This document shows positions 13,542-26,900 of a DNA stretch of 64,000 nucleotides, in pieces (within the stretch, counting starts at the first letter, position 1; each line of letters opens with the position of its first letter). Origin of the DNA: Chondrilla cf. caribensis (lineage: Eukaryota; Porifera; Demospongiae; Chondrillida; Chondrillidae); NCBI GenBank assembly GCA_964020155.1, contig OZ026564.1:1741792-1805791 (forward strand), in the 5' to 3' direction. The notes under the pieces were generated by a model. That model saw only the letters and a program-made list of their open reading frames with translations, had not been told where the DNA came from and searched no databases. The translations under genes and the position numbers were made by a program.

Positions 13542-14848
13542 TACCTTTCCACAATGCAAGCATGATTGGCAGAACACTGATTTGTAAGTGTGGGGTTCGT
13601 TTAGGCTCACCCCAATAAAGTTATCACTTGGTCAATGACATAGTATTGTACGTGCATGGGATCTATAATATTTCAGGACCTATAAATTCTGTGTTACATT
13701 CAATGTAGGAGAAACCTTATAAGCCTCTGTGCATGTGTATACTATGCTTACCATCATTATCAGTGATGTCCACCCTAGCTGTGCAGTCCTCTCCTACAGA
13801 TACTCCCATTGCCTGCATTTCATTTGACACACTCAGTTGAGCTGTAAAGAACTTTTGTTCCTCCCTGATGTTATCATCCACCGTGCTGTAGGTGACATTG
13901 GCAGTTGAGCTACCAACTTCAAAAAAGGCTGTCTTCGTTCCACCGAGATAGTCTAATGAATCTAAGATGAGAGACAAACTTGAAATTACCAAATTCTGTA
14001 TGTGGGTGAAGTTAGTATATTAGCAGTTGTGGAAACAGGTATGTGCATGATATTATACATTACAGTATAATAAAGTTATGTAGGTGCATGTGTACATGCA
14101 TGCATTCTCTGAGAAACACAGTTCCAAGTTAAAATTGCTATGAAATTCAGTATTTAAAAGTCTACCTAAGCTGCATGATTTCCAATGTAGTATGGGTTGG
14201 CTCAGTCAATTTAAAATCCGTCACTATATAGGTATCGGTAAAAGTGCAGTCGTTGATAATTATATTTATTGATACAGATAACAAGTAATTCGAGTTCAAA
14301 AACTTGTGGGGCTGCCGCCCCTGCACTTGAATTACTTGGATGTCTTTCTTAGGTTCAGAAGAACCTTCAGCGAATTCTAGACCAATTTCTAATTGTTGGT
14401 GTTTGTAATCAGCCATCTTTATTTCACGCAATATAAATTATAACATAAATTCATTTTTGCGGTTACGCGTAGGAACATATTATATATATATATATATTAT
14501 ATACACTATACAGCACTTCAGTATAATATTATTTATATACTACACACACACACACACATGTAGTATCCATAGGATTGCTGGTTTTACTTTGAACTGTAAT
14601 TGTGCTACTCTCTCGTGTTTTCATCTTACCCCCTCATTGCGTTAATGTGTCTGTAGTTAAATGATTATGTGTAAGTAGACTATTATACCATTGTTCTGTG
14701 GAGGTTGGTTATATTTCTGTCTCTGTTGTAGTCAGCTTAGTCAGTTAGTAGTAGTAGTCTAAGTAATTTCAATGAAATAGTTCCAGTGAAAGTGTCGTTT
14801 CATAGTGCATATCGTTTGGATGCACGAATATTTCCTTTCATACACTAC

Positions 14849-14901
<53 letters not shown>

Positions 14902-17900
14902 CAAGTGTATGTACTAACTCAGTTACTTACTAAGCAAATTTCAACGTATAACACTTTTATGTACACATGTATGCATGTACTATATTATACCATCATGCAA
15001 ACAGACAATGTTCCCATATACTTACCAGTTGCAGTACCATCCACTGTTGTAACCATGACACTGAAATTCTTAGCAACAGTTGAATTGGTGACAAGTGTCA
15101 ATGTGACATCATCACCCTCAGTCACCAGGTACAGTTTAGGGTCAAAGCAAACAACTAAAAAATAGTTAATATACATCTGGAATAATGCATACATTGATTT
15201 AATAATATATTATTAATAATGCAATTTGTAGATCAGCTTGATAGTTTCCATACTTGACATCAATGTTTAGGTACATAATTAGGATTACACACACAAGTTT
15301 CACTTTGGTATGATGCATATAGTATGTATGCATAGACTGTACAAAATACCTGTGCTATCAGTGATGTTTACTCTGGCCATGTCTTGTGGTCCAGGGAGAA
15401 CACTGCACTTTCCATCACTCATTACCCTCAATATATCACATTTGAAGGACTCCACATCTTCAAATATATTGTCAGAGAGCGTTTGTACAGCAAATGAAGA
15501 TCTCCTGGGTTCATTTAATGAAGCAGGGAAGTTCACAGTATACTCCCCTGCATTGAAGTCTCCAGGAGCTGTGGAAGACAATAGTGTAGCAGATTGTGTA
15601 ATTATAAATGTGCATCTATGCACTTAATAAGTAAATGATGTTTCTGGCAAATCATGCTACTGATCAATAAATTTAACATATGCATGGAATTTTAAGTGGG
15701 TATAATCAAGATCAACAATGTAAATATCCACTTATTTGATTAAATTGACAATGACTCTATTTATCTTGTAGTTATTAATTATTCAAAATATTCATAAAAA
15801 TATCATAAGGTGTTATGGTATAGCTGTAACAAATGATATATGCTTGCAACTCCACATAAATATTACATACCAACAGCTGAGCCATTCTCACAGCTGACAA
15901 CAACAGAAAAGTCAAAGGAGTAGGGCAGATTGGTGACCAGCATCAGATTGGCAGTCTCTCCTTCTGAGACCTCATAGCCATCAGGATCAAACATGACCAT
16001 TAAAGCTGTAAAAGCAAGTATGGAATAGTTATCATATTATTTGAACACAGTGTAAATTATGAATAACTCACCATTATTATCTTCAATGGTCACATAACAA
16101 GTATCTAAGTCACCGATGAGAACACTTTCTGGCCTATCACTTCTTGTGATCATTACTTTGAAGAACTTTTCACATTCAGCAATAGCAATATCCTCCGTTG
16201 AAATTGATAAATTGCTTGAAGGTTGACCAGCAGTGAAGGACAGTGAGTATCCTCCTGAGGTGTAGTCACCTGGAGCTGTACATATAGAGCATAGTTCACC
16301 TAAACACAGTACAGCTGGTATGAGGAGTACATTAACACGCACCAACAGCTGATCCATCCATGGTGTCAAGGAACAAAGTGAAGTCAAACTCATATTCACC
16401 AGAACACTCTACAGTGAGGTTAGCTACTTCTCCTTCAGTTACTGTAGCATTCTCTGGTGCTTTACTGCAAGTAATGTCTGGAAAGAGAATGGAAGTTAAT
16501 ATTAATTTTATCAAAGTAGCACAGCTAGACCACTTATTGATGTTGAACAGGTGAACAAGTTATTTCCGACTCAATGGCAGCATACTTGTGATAGATATTT
16601 TAAGCATGAAACTTGATAAAATTATTACTTTAGAGTATATATTTAAGTCATTTAATTATTCATTTCTAGCAGCAGTTGCGTGTTTAAATGTGAACAACAA
16701 ACTGACTTGAAGCTGGCTAAACCTACCGAATATGATCATTATCCTGGAAAGGTTTGATCAACTAATGTATGACCCTTTTCGAGAATATTTCAGCTTAATC
16801 AGTAACATCTCAGGTGGGGTTGATTGTGAGTTGACTATTATGTGATTGATGACAAGTCATAAGATCAGCTGTAGGTTGGCAGATTCTTCCTAATTTTGAG
16901 ACAGTTCAAACCATTAACTATATTAATCATGTAAAAATTGACAAGAACAGGAAATGATTTATGTTTCCATCTGAAAACATGGGGAAACTGCTGAAAATCT
17001 GGAATTAAGTTTAATAATATTTGGAAGGTATTTTAATGATCTATTAAAAATAAATTATAGAGGAAAAGGAATTTATTGGAACAACCTGTACATGCCATGG
17101 CCACTGCAATGGAAACTTCATGAAATACAGTACACTTACTGTCATTGTCTAAAATAGTCACATAGGATGTATTTTGCTGTTCACTGATAATACTAGCTTC
17201 ACAAGTTTGAGTAATTCGAGCAGTGAAAAACTCTGTTAGTTCAGCAATGCCATCATCAATAGTCTCCACCATCAAATAGGCAATCCTCTCACCAGCAGGG
17301 ACCTCAACAGTGTATTCACCAGATACATAATCATGAGATGCTAATGACCAAAAACATACAACATAAACATCTATGATGTAGCATATAGACATTACAAATA
17401 TTTCATGCATGTTTTAATATAGTAGTGCAGTACAATCCAGCATTATTGGATAGTGCTTTAAATAAACATATGGTGTCCTAAAACTGTACACCTGTCCATC
17501 ACACAAAATGAAAGCTCATGCGCTGAAGCCCTTATTGTAAGGAGAGACTTAGGTACCAGTTTCTCTTTATCAGGCTGTCACCACTTCAAATAATGCTGAA
17601 AATGACTACAATCTTTAGAGTTTAGAATACAAGAAACAAGAAGATGAAATCTATACAAGCCTCTCACCAACTGCAGTTTCATCTGTGGTCTGTACTGTAA
17701 TGTTACAATCATTGCTGAGAGTGTCATTAAGCTCCAGACGGATTCTTGCTGTGTTACCTTCCTCAACTGTTTCATTGTAAATTGTCACTACCACTGTAAA
17801 TGAAAATGCTTGATTTTATGTAATGCATTAAATTAAACCTAGTAGTTTAATAGTAATAAGTACAGCTTACACGTACTTAATAGTATCATGTTAAACTACA

Positions 17901-20900
17901 ATCACTCTCTTGTACAAATCATTACAATAACCTTAGCATGTTACTGTAACACAAATATTTATTAACCATACAATCTTAATATTATCAAGTACAATCAAAT
18001 GCAATCATTGGACAAAATGTCCCAGCATGCAATTTGATATTCTGTACACCAATCGGTATGGTATTATGACTACATATCAAGTACACTAATTCTGTATGAC
18101 ATTGCATAATATACAAGCTCACTGGGCAATTCATAGTAACTGTTATTATCATTCATCAATTCCGCGAATGTATTACCTGGTGAGACACAAAATTTCTTTA
18201 TGCAGATTTCTGTTTCATTGTTATTCCCAATAGCAGCACATGGTAGTCCATCTACAGCAGTGATTCTACACACAAAACACTCGTCAGGTTCTTCAATGTT
18301 GTCATTTGTGATGTTGATTTGAATGGGAAACGATTCAAGAGAGGATATTTCTGAATTCACAGAGAAACTTGTATTGTATATCCCTGCTTCAAAGTCAGCA
18401 CCAGCTGAAAAATGAAAACAGGATCAATTGGCAATATTAAAATAGATATAAATTAATAGTTATTTGAGATTGTATACGTAACATAGTACTGAAATGATAT
18501 ATTGATATGTAAAAATATTAATTATATATACAGATAACATAGATAAAATTTCACTCTAATATTGATAAGCCTTTGAGTAACAGAAAACAAAAGCAAGCGA
18601 TACATACCTGATGCAGTTCCTCCACTGCAAGACACATTGACTCTAATCGGGCCTAAGAATGCCCCAGTAGAAGTAACAGCTATATTTATATGCCCATCTC
18701 TCTCAGTAACACAGTAGCTGGACTGATTGAAATTGATTGAAGTGTCTGTAATGTTAAATACAGCATGAATTAAAATGATAAGAAGTATAATATTACTAAC
18801 AATTTTATGTAATATACAGTGGCTGTGAGATATTTCACATCAGAGCCTTATTCAATTTCAGTTATAGATCAATAATGATATTTGCACTATGAAACAAAAT
18901 ACATGACAGTGACTGTAATACAATATTACACATTATCATAATAAAAATAATAATTTGTATACACAAATGCTCACTGTCATCATCCCTTATGGCTATGTAA
19001 GTAATTTCTGGTTGTACTTTTCTAGATTGGAAACCAACTATGGTGTTTGACTCCAAATTAAATGTTGCCATATAGAGTTCATCACCCTCACAAATATCAT
19101 CATCAACATGAGTGAAATTGCTAGTTGCACTTTGACTTAAAGTGGTGAATGAGAAGGCATTTAATGATTCACTAACATCTGGAGTACCTGCAAAATACAC
19201 AATATATGAAAAGCAATGAAAAGAACTACAAACCCATATTCAAAAAATGCAAAAGTGAAGTAAACACTGAACAACACTTATAATAGTAAACAGCTACCTA
19301 AAACCATGTTATAATATACTTTGTTTTATAACAATATACAAACCGAAGTTGTAACTGTATAATGGACTATGATCAGGTTTTGCTATAGGGAAGAACAAGT
19401 AGAAAGCATGTTTGCTACAGCTCTACTAGTAGGTTGCTAAAAGTTTTAGACTAAATTCTGCTCCACACTCTCCTTCCTTTTCAATGGTGTTGTGGTAAGG
19501 AATGTAGCATTTTATTATTTTCCTTCAAAGGAATATGTCCTAAGAAATCAGTATCACCCAATAGTTATGAGACTTAGTGTAAATCATTGTCGTTTATTAG
19601 GTTTACTTAATACTATAAATAGCAGGTAAAATATCAGTAATTTGAAATTTAATTTGCTGATGTATTTAGTGATTTTAATTTGTACTTGGCAATTCATGCA
19701 ATACAGATAACAGTTGCATCTACGGTATTGAATATCAGAACAAGTAGATAAATTAATTTGATTGTACAAATATACATCAAATGTTTAGAATGTGATTAAG
19801 AAAAACATACATGGGACATGGAATTCTATTGTGACATGCTGCATGTTGCATAGGAGGATCAGAAGGTGTACTCACATCTGCTATTTACTATACACACATG
19901 ACTAAATTTCAAGTAAGTTTCTGTACAAATTAACACATACAGTTACATAATAGTTGTAAACTACAGTACTTCTTGTTAATCTGCCACTGAGATAACCACC
20001 AAAATTTTCAATCTGCCACAGTTTCCCACTACCAATATAATGTACAAGTACCAATGAATATGCAGTTAATCCACCAAACCCGTTAATCCACCATATTCTT
20101 TGAAAACAAATTGTAGTGAAATAATGAGTATTCACTGTACTTGGATGTGCAACAGCAGTAATTAAGAAACTATTGATTACCTCGGATTTGCCACGGTAAT
20201 ATAAAATTACACAATATTATCACATTATCAATGCTGCAGCACAGACAGGCTACATGCAGCTATTATAACTGTGACATGTTGAATCTAATTGCTATTATAC
20301 AATGTTCACTTATTTTCACTATTGACATACTTGTTTAATATTTATAAATATATATATACAATATAACTCAGGAATACATCTGATTTAGTCTCACCAATCA
20401 TAAATTTAGGCATAGATCAATTTTTAGCCCGCATTTACCTCACAGATACTAGTTTGGTTGCAATCTTTAGCAACTACAGTGTGCCTTTAAAGTTACTAAT
20501 TTGAAGGTAAATGCACAACAAACAAAATAAGGTATACCACTAAATTATAGGACTTCACAATATCTATATTTATCACACAAAAATTCTTAGTAGCAACATC
20601 ATACTTGTTCCAACAGAAGCAATTCCATAAGTTCTTCCATTAAAGTTCACTGTATTGAAAGGAAACTGAAGAAAAATTGGCCCAAGTGCTCTTAGGAAAA
20701 CTTCTTGTATCATAACTCCACTTCTGATCCCAACTGGTTCTCCGAATATAGTGAAATTTACTGTTACACAAGAGTTTGTGACAAGCTCAACTGTGGCTGG
20801 TCCCTTTTCAGAGAAACTGTAGAAATCTTGTTTCCAATGAAGAATTAATTCTATAAGTAAGGAGAGAAGTTTAGGAAATATTGAAAAGTATTTAATTATT

Positions 20901-23900
20901 GTGTTCATAATATTATTATGAGACAAAACAGATAACTGCAATGTTATATACTTCCACAGGCTGTGTAATTTTGTGTGTGATGTTCAAGATGCACAGACAT
21001 TCATATAAGAAGATCATTAATATGTACTTTGAAGCCTAGTGTCTAGCATTTATGAGCAATAACTCACCATCATTATCAATAATATCAATGGTGACCTGTT
21101 CTGGGGCCTCTGATTGTACAGATTGAGTGGATCCACTTTGTAAAGTACAAATGAAGGATTCCCTTGGTTCTGCACATTCATCATCCTTTATAAGAATAGT
21201 CAGATTGTTGGAGGATGTACTAGTAATTTGATCACCATTATTAAATTCAAACCGAAATCCCTCCATCATATTGAGTTCAAAATCAGCAGGATTTTCAGCT
21301 GAGAATAACAATAATTATAATGGTATCTTAGTTCCCGATAGATAGCTCACAGATTTAGTATAATATCTGTCTTATCACAGTAACAGATCAAAAAGAAGGA
21401 ACTTTAATACAAACTCAACTTTTACACACCTGCTATAACTCCTTCAGCTTCTGTGGGGTCACATTTCACAGCAATAGATATGGTTCTCTGATACCGTCCA
21501 CGGCAACTAGCTGTTAAGGATACACTAGTATCCTTTCCTTCCATTACTGTTTCTGTTTTGGTGTTAAATTTGCAGAGTACAACTAGTGGGAGTATACAGA
21601 GATAATAATTACTACACATTGGTTGCACAATGATGTGGAGGGGAAAACTTATACCATTAAATTTCAATTAAATCTCAACCTAAATATTCAGATACTTCAC
21701 CACATTCAGCAGGTTTCAACAGTAAACATACCTATTTATGCCAAATCAAAGGGTATTAATCAATGTATTCCAATGGAAATCAATGAAATCGTAAAAAAGT
21801 AATTATTGATGATTATGTTGAGACATGTTGAAGAGAGATTCCAGGTGCTAGCAATCTGAATAACAACCTGTCTATGAATAAAGTTAACTTGGATTTCACA
21901 TATTCATAGATAATATTCTGATCTTGCATGGATGTTGTTCGTTTTGTGTCTCTAATAATTCCCATATTTGGAACTCAGCTAACTCGTCATATTCTGGGGA
22001 TTCAACCCACCTAGGAAGAGTGTGTTTACTGTTAATTTGCACAACAGCTTAATACATAAAATAATAATGATTAAACAGTGAACATTGAGAATTTCATGTC
22101 ACATTTTTGAACAATGTACATCGTTATGCATATTATGATAGAATGCCAGTGTGTCATGAAATTAAATAAAATCTTGGGGTGGGCTTACATTGGTGATATA
22201 AGCCTAATTTTCTTATATTCAGCTGGGTTCTGTTGTGTTCTCGTAATAACGTGTGTGGTGTCACGTGTGCCTTTAGGGAATTTTAATTTTATGTAGATTT
22301 ACACGTGACCATTGCTTATATAAAAACGAATGAATAATAATTGATTCAATCTGGGTTCGGTGGTTTTTCGTGGAACAAGAAAGATATCACAAAGTGGCGA
22401 CGAGGACGGGATCAGGCAATGGCATCATCTATAGGAAATATCGGAGAGTTTAATCCCGAGGAGGAATCCATCGGAGTGTACCTAGAACGAGTTCATTTTT
22501 TTATGGAAGCTAACGGAATCGAGGATGGCAAGAAGGCCGCAGTTATGCTGAGCCTGATAGGCAGCAAAGCGTATGGAGTCTTGCGAAATATCTTATCTCC
22601 AGCGAAACCGAATCAGAAATCGTACAAGCAACTGGTCGAAGCCTTACAAAGTCATTACGAACCGAAGCCAAACATAATCGCGGCAAGATTTCACTTTCAT
22701 CGCAGAATGCAGACCACGGAGGAATCGCTGTCCAATTATATCGCGGAATTGAAGAAACTAGCGCGGCCCTGCCAATTTGACCGTCATTTGGAGGACGCCC
22801 TAAGAGATCGTTTCGTGTGTGGGGTTCGAAGCCCGAGTATTCAAAAGCGTCTTCTTTCGGAACCGGATCTGACCTTCGTTCAGGCATGTACCCTGGCACT
22901 GGCTAATGAAGCAGCGGAGAAGGATGTGCAAGATCTGAATAATGCTGAAGTTGTTGTTCAGAAAGTGTTTTCGAAAGGGGGAAGTCGGCAAAAGAGTGCA
23001 GTTCCCACGCGAAGCCAAACAAGGAGTGGACCTACCAGTAGGAGTCAAAACAACGGATATCAAAGGAACTCGCCTAAGTGTCAGAAATCAATTGCTGAGT
23101 GCTATCGCTGTGGTAGTAAGAAACACAAGGCTCACAAATGCAGGCATAGCGAAACAGTGTGCCACAATTGTCATAAGATTGGCCATCTGGCACGTGTATG
23201 CCATTCATCACAACCGAGGAGTGAGCATCATCTTCAAGAGGAAGATAGCCATGAAACATCACAACTTTTCCGCATGGGAAGTGGGAATTCGAAGCCGATT
23301 ACTGTGAGTGTGCAGATAAACCAGAAACCAGTGGAGATGGAGTTAGATACCAGTGCCGCTCGCTCAGTCATGTCGGAAACTGTATGGCAGAGGCTGTTTT
23401 CCACCTACAGTCTTAGGACATCTTCAGTTATCTTACGAACCTACTCCAAGGAGAAACTTGCTGTTTTGGGAGAGATGGAGGCCAATGTTTTGTATGAAGA
23501 TCAGCAGGCCCAGCTGACCATACTGGTAGTTAAGGGAGATGGACCAACCTTGCTTGGCCGGGATTGGCTTTCACTCTTGCGACTAAATTGGAAAAGCCTT
23601 GCACAGCACCACATGCACTGGATTGGAGTTTGTAATGAACAACTCCAGGCTGTGTTGGAGAAGTACCAAGAGGTGTTCAAGGACGAACTTGGTACCGTGA
23701 GGGATCTAAAGGCATCGATCACTGTCAAGGAAGGCTCTCAACCTAAGTTTTTCTGGCCCCGAAGTGTACCCTTCGCCATTAAAGAGGCAGTAGGAGCAGA
23801 AATAGATCGGTTAGAAGCAGCTGGTATTCTTGAAAAGGTTAATCAGAGTGAGTGGGCTGCGCCAATTGTGGCAGTTCCCAAGAAAACGGGACATTCCGCT

Positions 23901-26900
23901 TATGTGGTGACTATAAAGTCACTATTAATGCTCATCTAGCAGTCGATCAACATCCTTTGCCAACATCCGAGGAAATCTTTGCTACCCTGGATGGAGGTCA
24001 ACGATTTACGAAGTTGGATTTGTCGCAGGCCTACCAACAAATCATGCTTGATGACGCCTCCAAAGATTTGGTAACTATAAACACTCACAAAGGGCTGTAC
24101 AGATACACTTGATTGCCTTATGGGGTGGCGTCGGCCCCAGCAATTTTCCAGAGAACGATGGATAGAGTGCTACAGGGACTCCCCAGAGTGATGTGTTATA
24201 TTGACGACATCCTGATCAGCGGAGAAAATGATCAGCAACACCTCAGTACATTGGCCACCGTCCTTGACCGACTGAAAGCGTACGGGTTTCGTATCAAGAA
24301 GGAAAAGTGTGCCTTTTTAGCAGAGTCGGTGGAATATCTTGGATTTAAGATCGACGCCAGTGGCATACATCCCACGACGGATAAGTTAACGGCCATTGAG
24401 GAAGCCCCTACTCCACAGAATGTCTCGGAACTAAGGTCATTTTTGGGTCTCTTAAACTATTATGGTAAGTTTATTCCGAGATTGTCCACCTTGATTCATC
24501 CTCTCAATCAGTTATTGCAGAAGGACTGCTTGTGGGTATGGAATGAAGAGTGTCAGCGCGCATTTCAATCAGCCAAGGAAGAGTTGATGTCCGACAAAGT
24601 TCTATTTCATTACGACCTAGGTAAACCTTTGTATTTAGCCACTGATGCGTCAGCATATGGTGTGGGTGCGGTGATATCCCACAGGTTTGCAGATGGTTCA
24701 GAGAGACCTATCGCTTATGTGTCAAGGACACTCTCCAAAAGTGAACAGCAGTATTCTCAGCTGGAAAAAGAGGCCCTGTCTATCATTTTTGGAGTGAAGA
24801 GATTTCATAGCTTCCTGTATGGTCGTTCTTTCACGTTGGTGACGGATCACAAGCCATTAACCACAATTTTCCATCCTGGGAAAAGTACGCCTACATTAGC
24901 TGCTGCCAGACTTCAACGTTGGGCCATAACTCTTTCAGCATATCGGTATTCTATTCAGTTTAAAAGTACACGGGAACATGCAAATGCTGATGCCTTTTCA
25001 CGCCTTCCCATCAAGCGTCTGACTAGAGGAGAGGAGATGAATGGGGCAGATTATGATACATGCTTCAATCTCAGTCAGATCAGTTCACTGCCAGTCACAG
25101 CTGCGAAAGTGGCTAAAGAGACCAGTGCAGATCCAGTATTGAAGAAGGTTGTGCTCTATGTCAAGAAAGGCTGGCCGGAGAGAAGTAAGGATCCGGATGT
25201 TCAAGCATATTGGAATCGTCAACAGCAGTATTCATTGCAGGGAAACTGCTTATTATGGGGAACTCGAGTAGTTATCCCCTCCAAATTGAGGGTCGCCATC
25301 TTAGAAGATCTGCATCGTGAACACCCGGGGATGACTCGCATGAAAGCACTAGCCAATCATCACTGAGATGTCATCCATAACTTCGCAACAGACCCTCCGC
25401 ATCTTGTTCCATCTTTTTGCCAACTATGGACTGCTGGAACAGATTGTCTCCGACAATGGGCCGCAGTTTGTTTCTGATGCTTTCCGCGACTTCATGAAGA
25501 AGTATGATATCAAACATATTCGCACCGCTCCCTACCACCCGGCTTCCAACGGAGCAGTGGAACGCTTGGTTCAAACATTCAAGCAAGCAATGCGGGCCAT
25601 GGGAAATGCACCAGGAGGGATGCAGCAGATGATTGACGAATTCTTGTTTACGTATCGTACCACGCCTCACAGTTCTACGGGAGAGACTCCTTGTCAACTT
25701 TTCCTAGGATGCCCGTTGCGTACCCGTTATGATTTGCTCTATCCTGATCCGGGACGTAAGGTCAGGTTGCATCAAGCATCTCAGAAGGCACATCATGATT
25801 CTCATAGTCAATTCCGTGAATTGAATGTCGGGGCCAGAGTTTCTGTCAAGGATGCTCAGCATCCAAAAGAGTGGAAGTTTGGGACCATAGTCCGTCGATC
25901 CGGTCCAGTGTCATATGTCGTGAAGATGGCTTCTGGCAAGTTCTGGAAAAAACATATAGATCATATTCGAGGGATGTCCGGACATGGATTGATGAAGGAA
26001 GATGACGAGCCTGCTTATCCTAACTTCCAGCCACCGGTTTCAGAAGGGTTTCAAGTTACAGAGCCTACTAATCCAGTCTCACGCTATCCTACCCGTCAAC
26101 GCAAAGCTGTCGAGAGACTTGAGTACAAGTAGTTGCTTAGAGGAGAGGAGTGTTGTGTTCTCGTAATAACGTGTGTGGTGTCACGTGTGCCTTTAGGGAA
26201 TTTTAATTTTATGTAGATTTACACGTGACCATTGCTTATATAAAAACGAATGAATAATAATTGATTCAATCTGGGTTCGGTGGTTTTTCGTGGAACAAGA
26301 AAGATATCACAGGTTCCACCCATGAATCATGATATTATATTCAGCAAATTGCATATTATTTGCCTAGTATGCATGGTTACTGTATGTTGAGTACTGGTTC
26401 ATACAGAAACACAAATCATCAATAAAACATTATAATTAATTTAATTACCATCATCTCCTTCTGCAGCTATAACTTCTGCTGTGGCTGAGGTATCGATGTC
26501 TAAAACAGATTCACAAACTGAACTACTCACCACAATGCTACGGATACGTAAAATGAAAACTTCATCATTTCCATCAACAATATCATCGTCTTGAAGCACA
26601 ACAACAAAACATGCAGGCTCATTATTTTGTGATGTAAGAGTCAGGTTAACAGTGTCAGATCCATTATTCAGAGTATAGTCATCTCCTGGAATAAACACAT
26701 AATGAAGAATTATAATTAATATATATATCATCATGTAATTTTAAATCAAAAATATCATTAATAGCTAAGAAGTGTATTATACGTACATAATATTGTGCAT
26801 GCATGATACTGTCAGCATTATAACACTTTCTGTGTTGTCCAAGACTAGCTAAATTGCCAGCCCAACAGGCTTGAAAAACTCCACACCACACTTAGAATAA

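Larger units (their letters stand above)
22226..26316 (+). mobile_element. Ty3/gypsy LTR retrotransposon, recent but defective
   Basis: A complete insertion. Target duplication GGTTC is at 22226-22230 and 26312-26316. The 161-bp LTRs at 22231-22391 and 26151-26311 start TG, end CA and are identical base for base. It sits in the gene A intron between exons 3 and 4, in the opposite orientation. Domain order gag, protease, RT, RNase H, integrase places it in Ty3/gypsy (Metaviridae). Identical LTRs indicate a young insertion, yet pol carries three disabling lesions, so it probably moved with enzymes supplied in trans. No envelope gene. Confidence 0.95.

Noticed and set aside
13311..13618. Polytyrosine and polyasparagine proteins
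   Set aside because: Translation of an AAT microsatellite.
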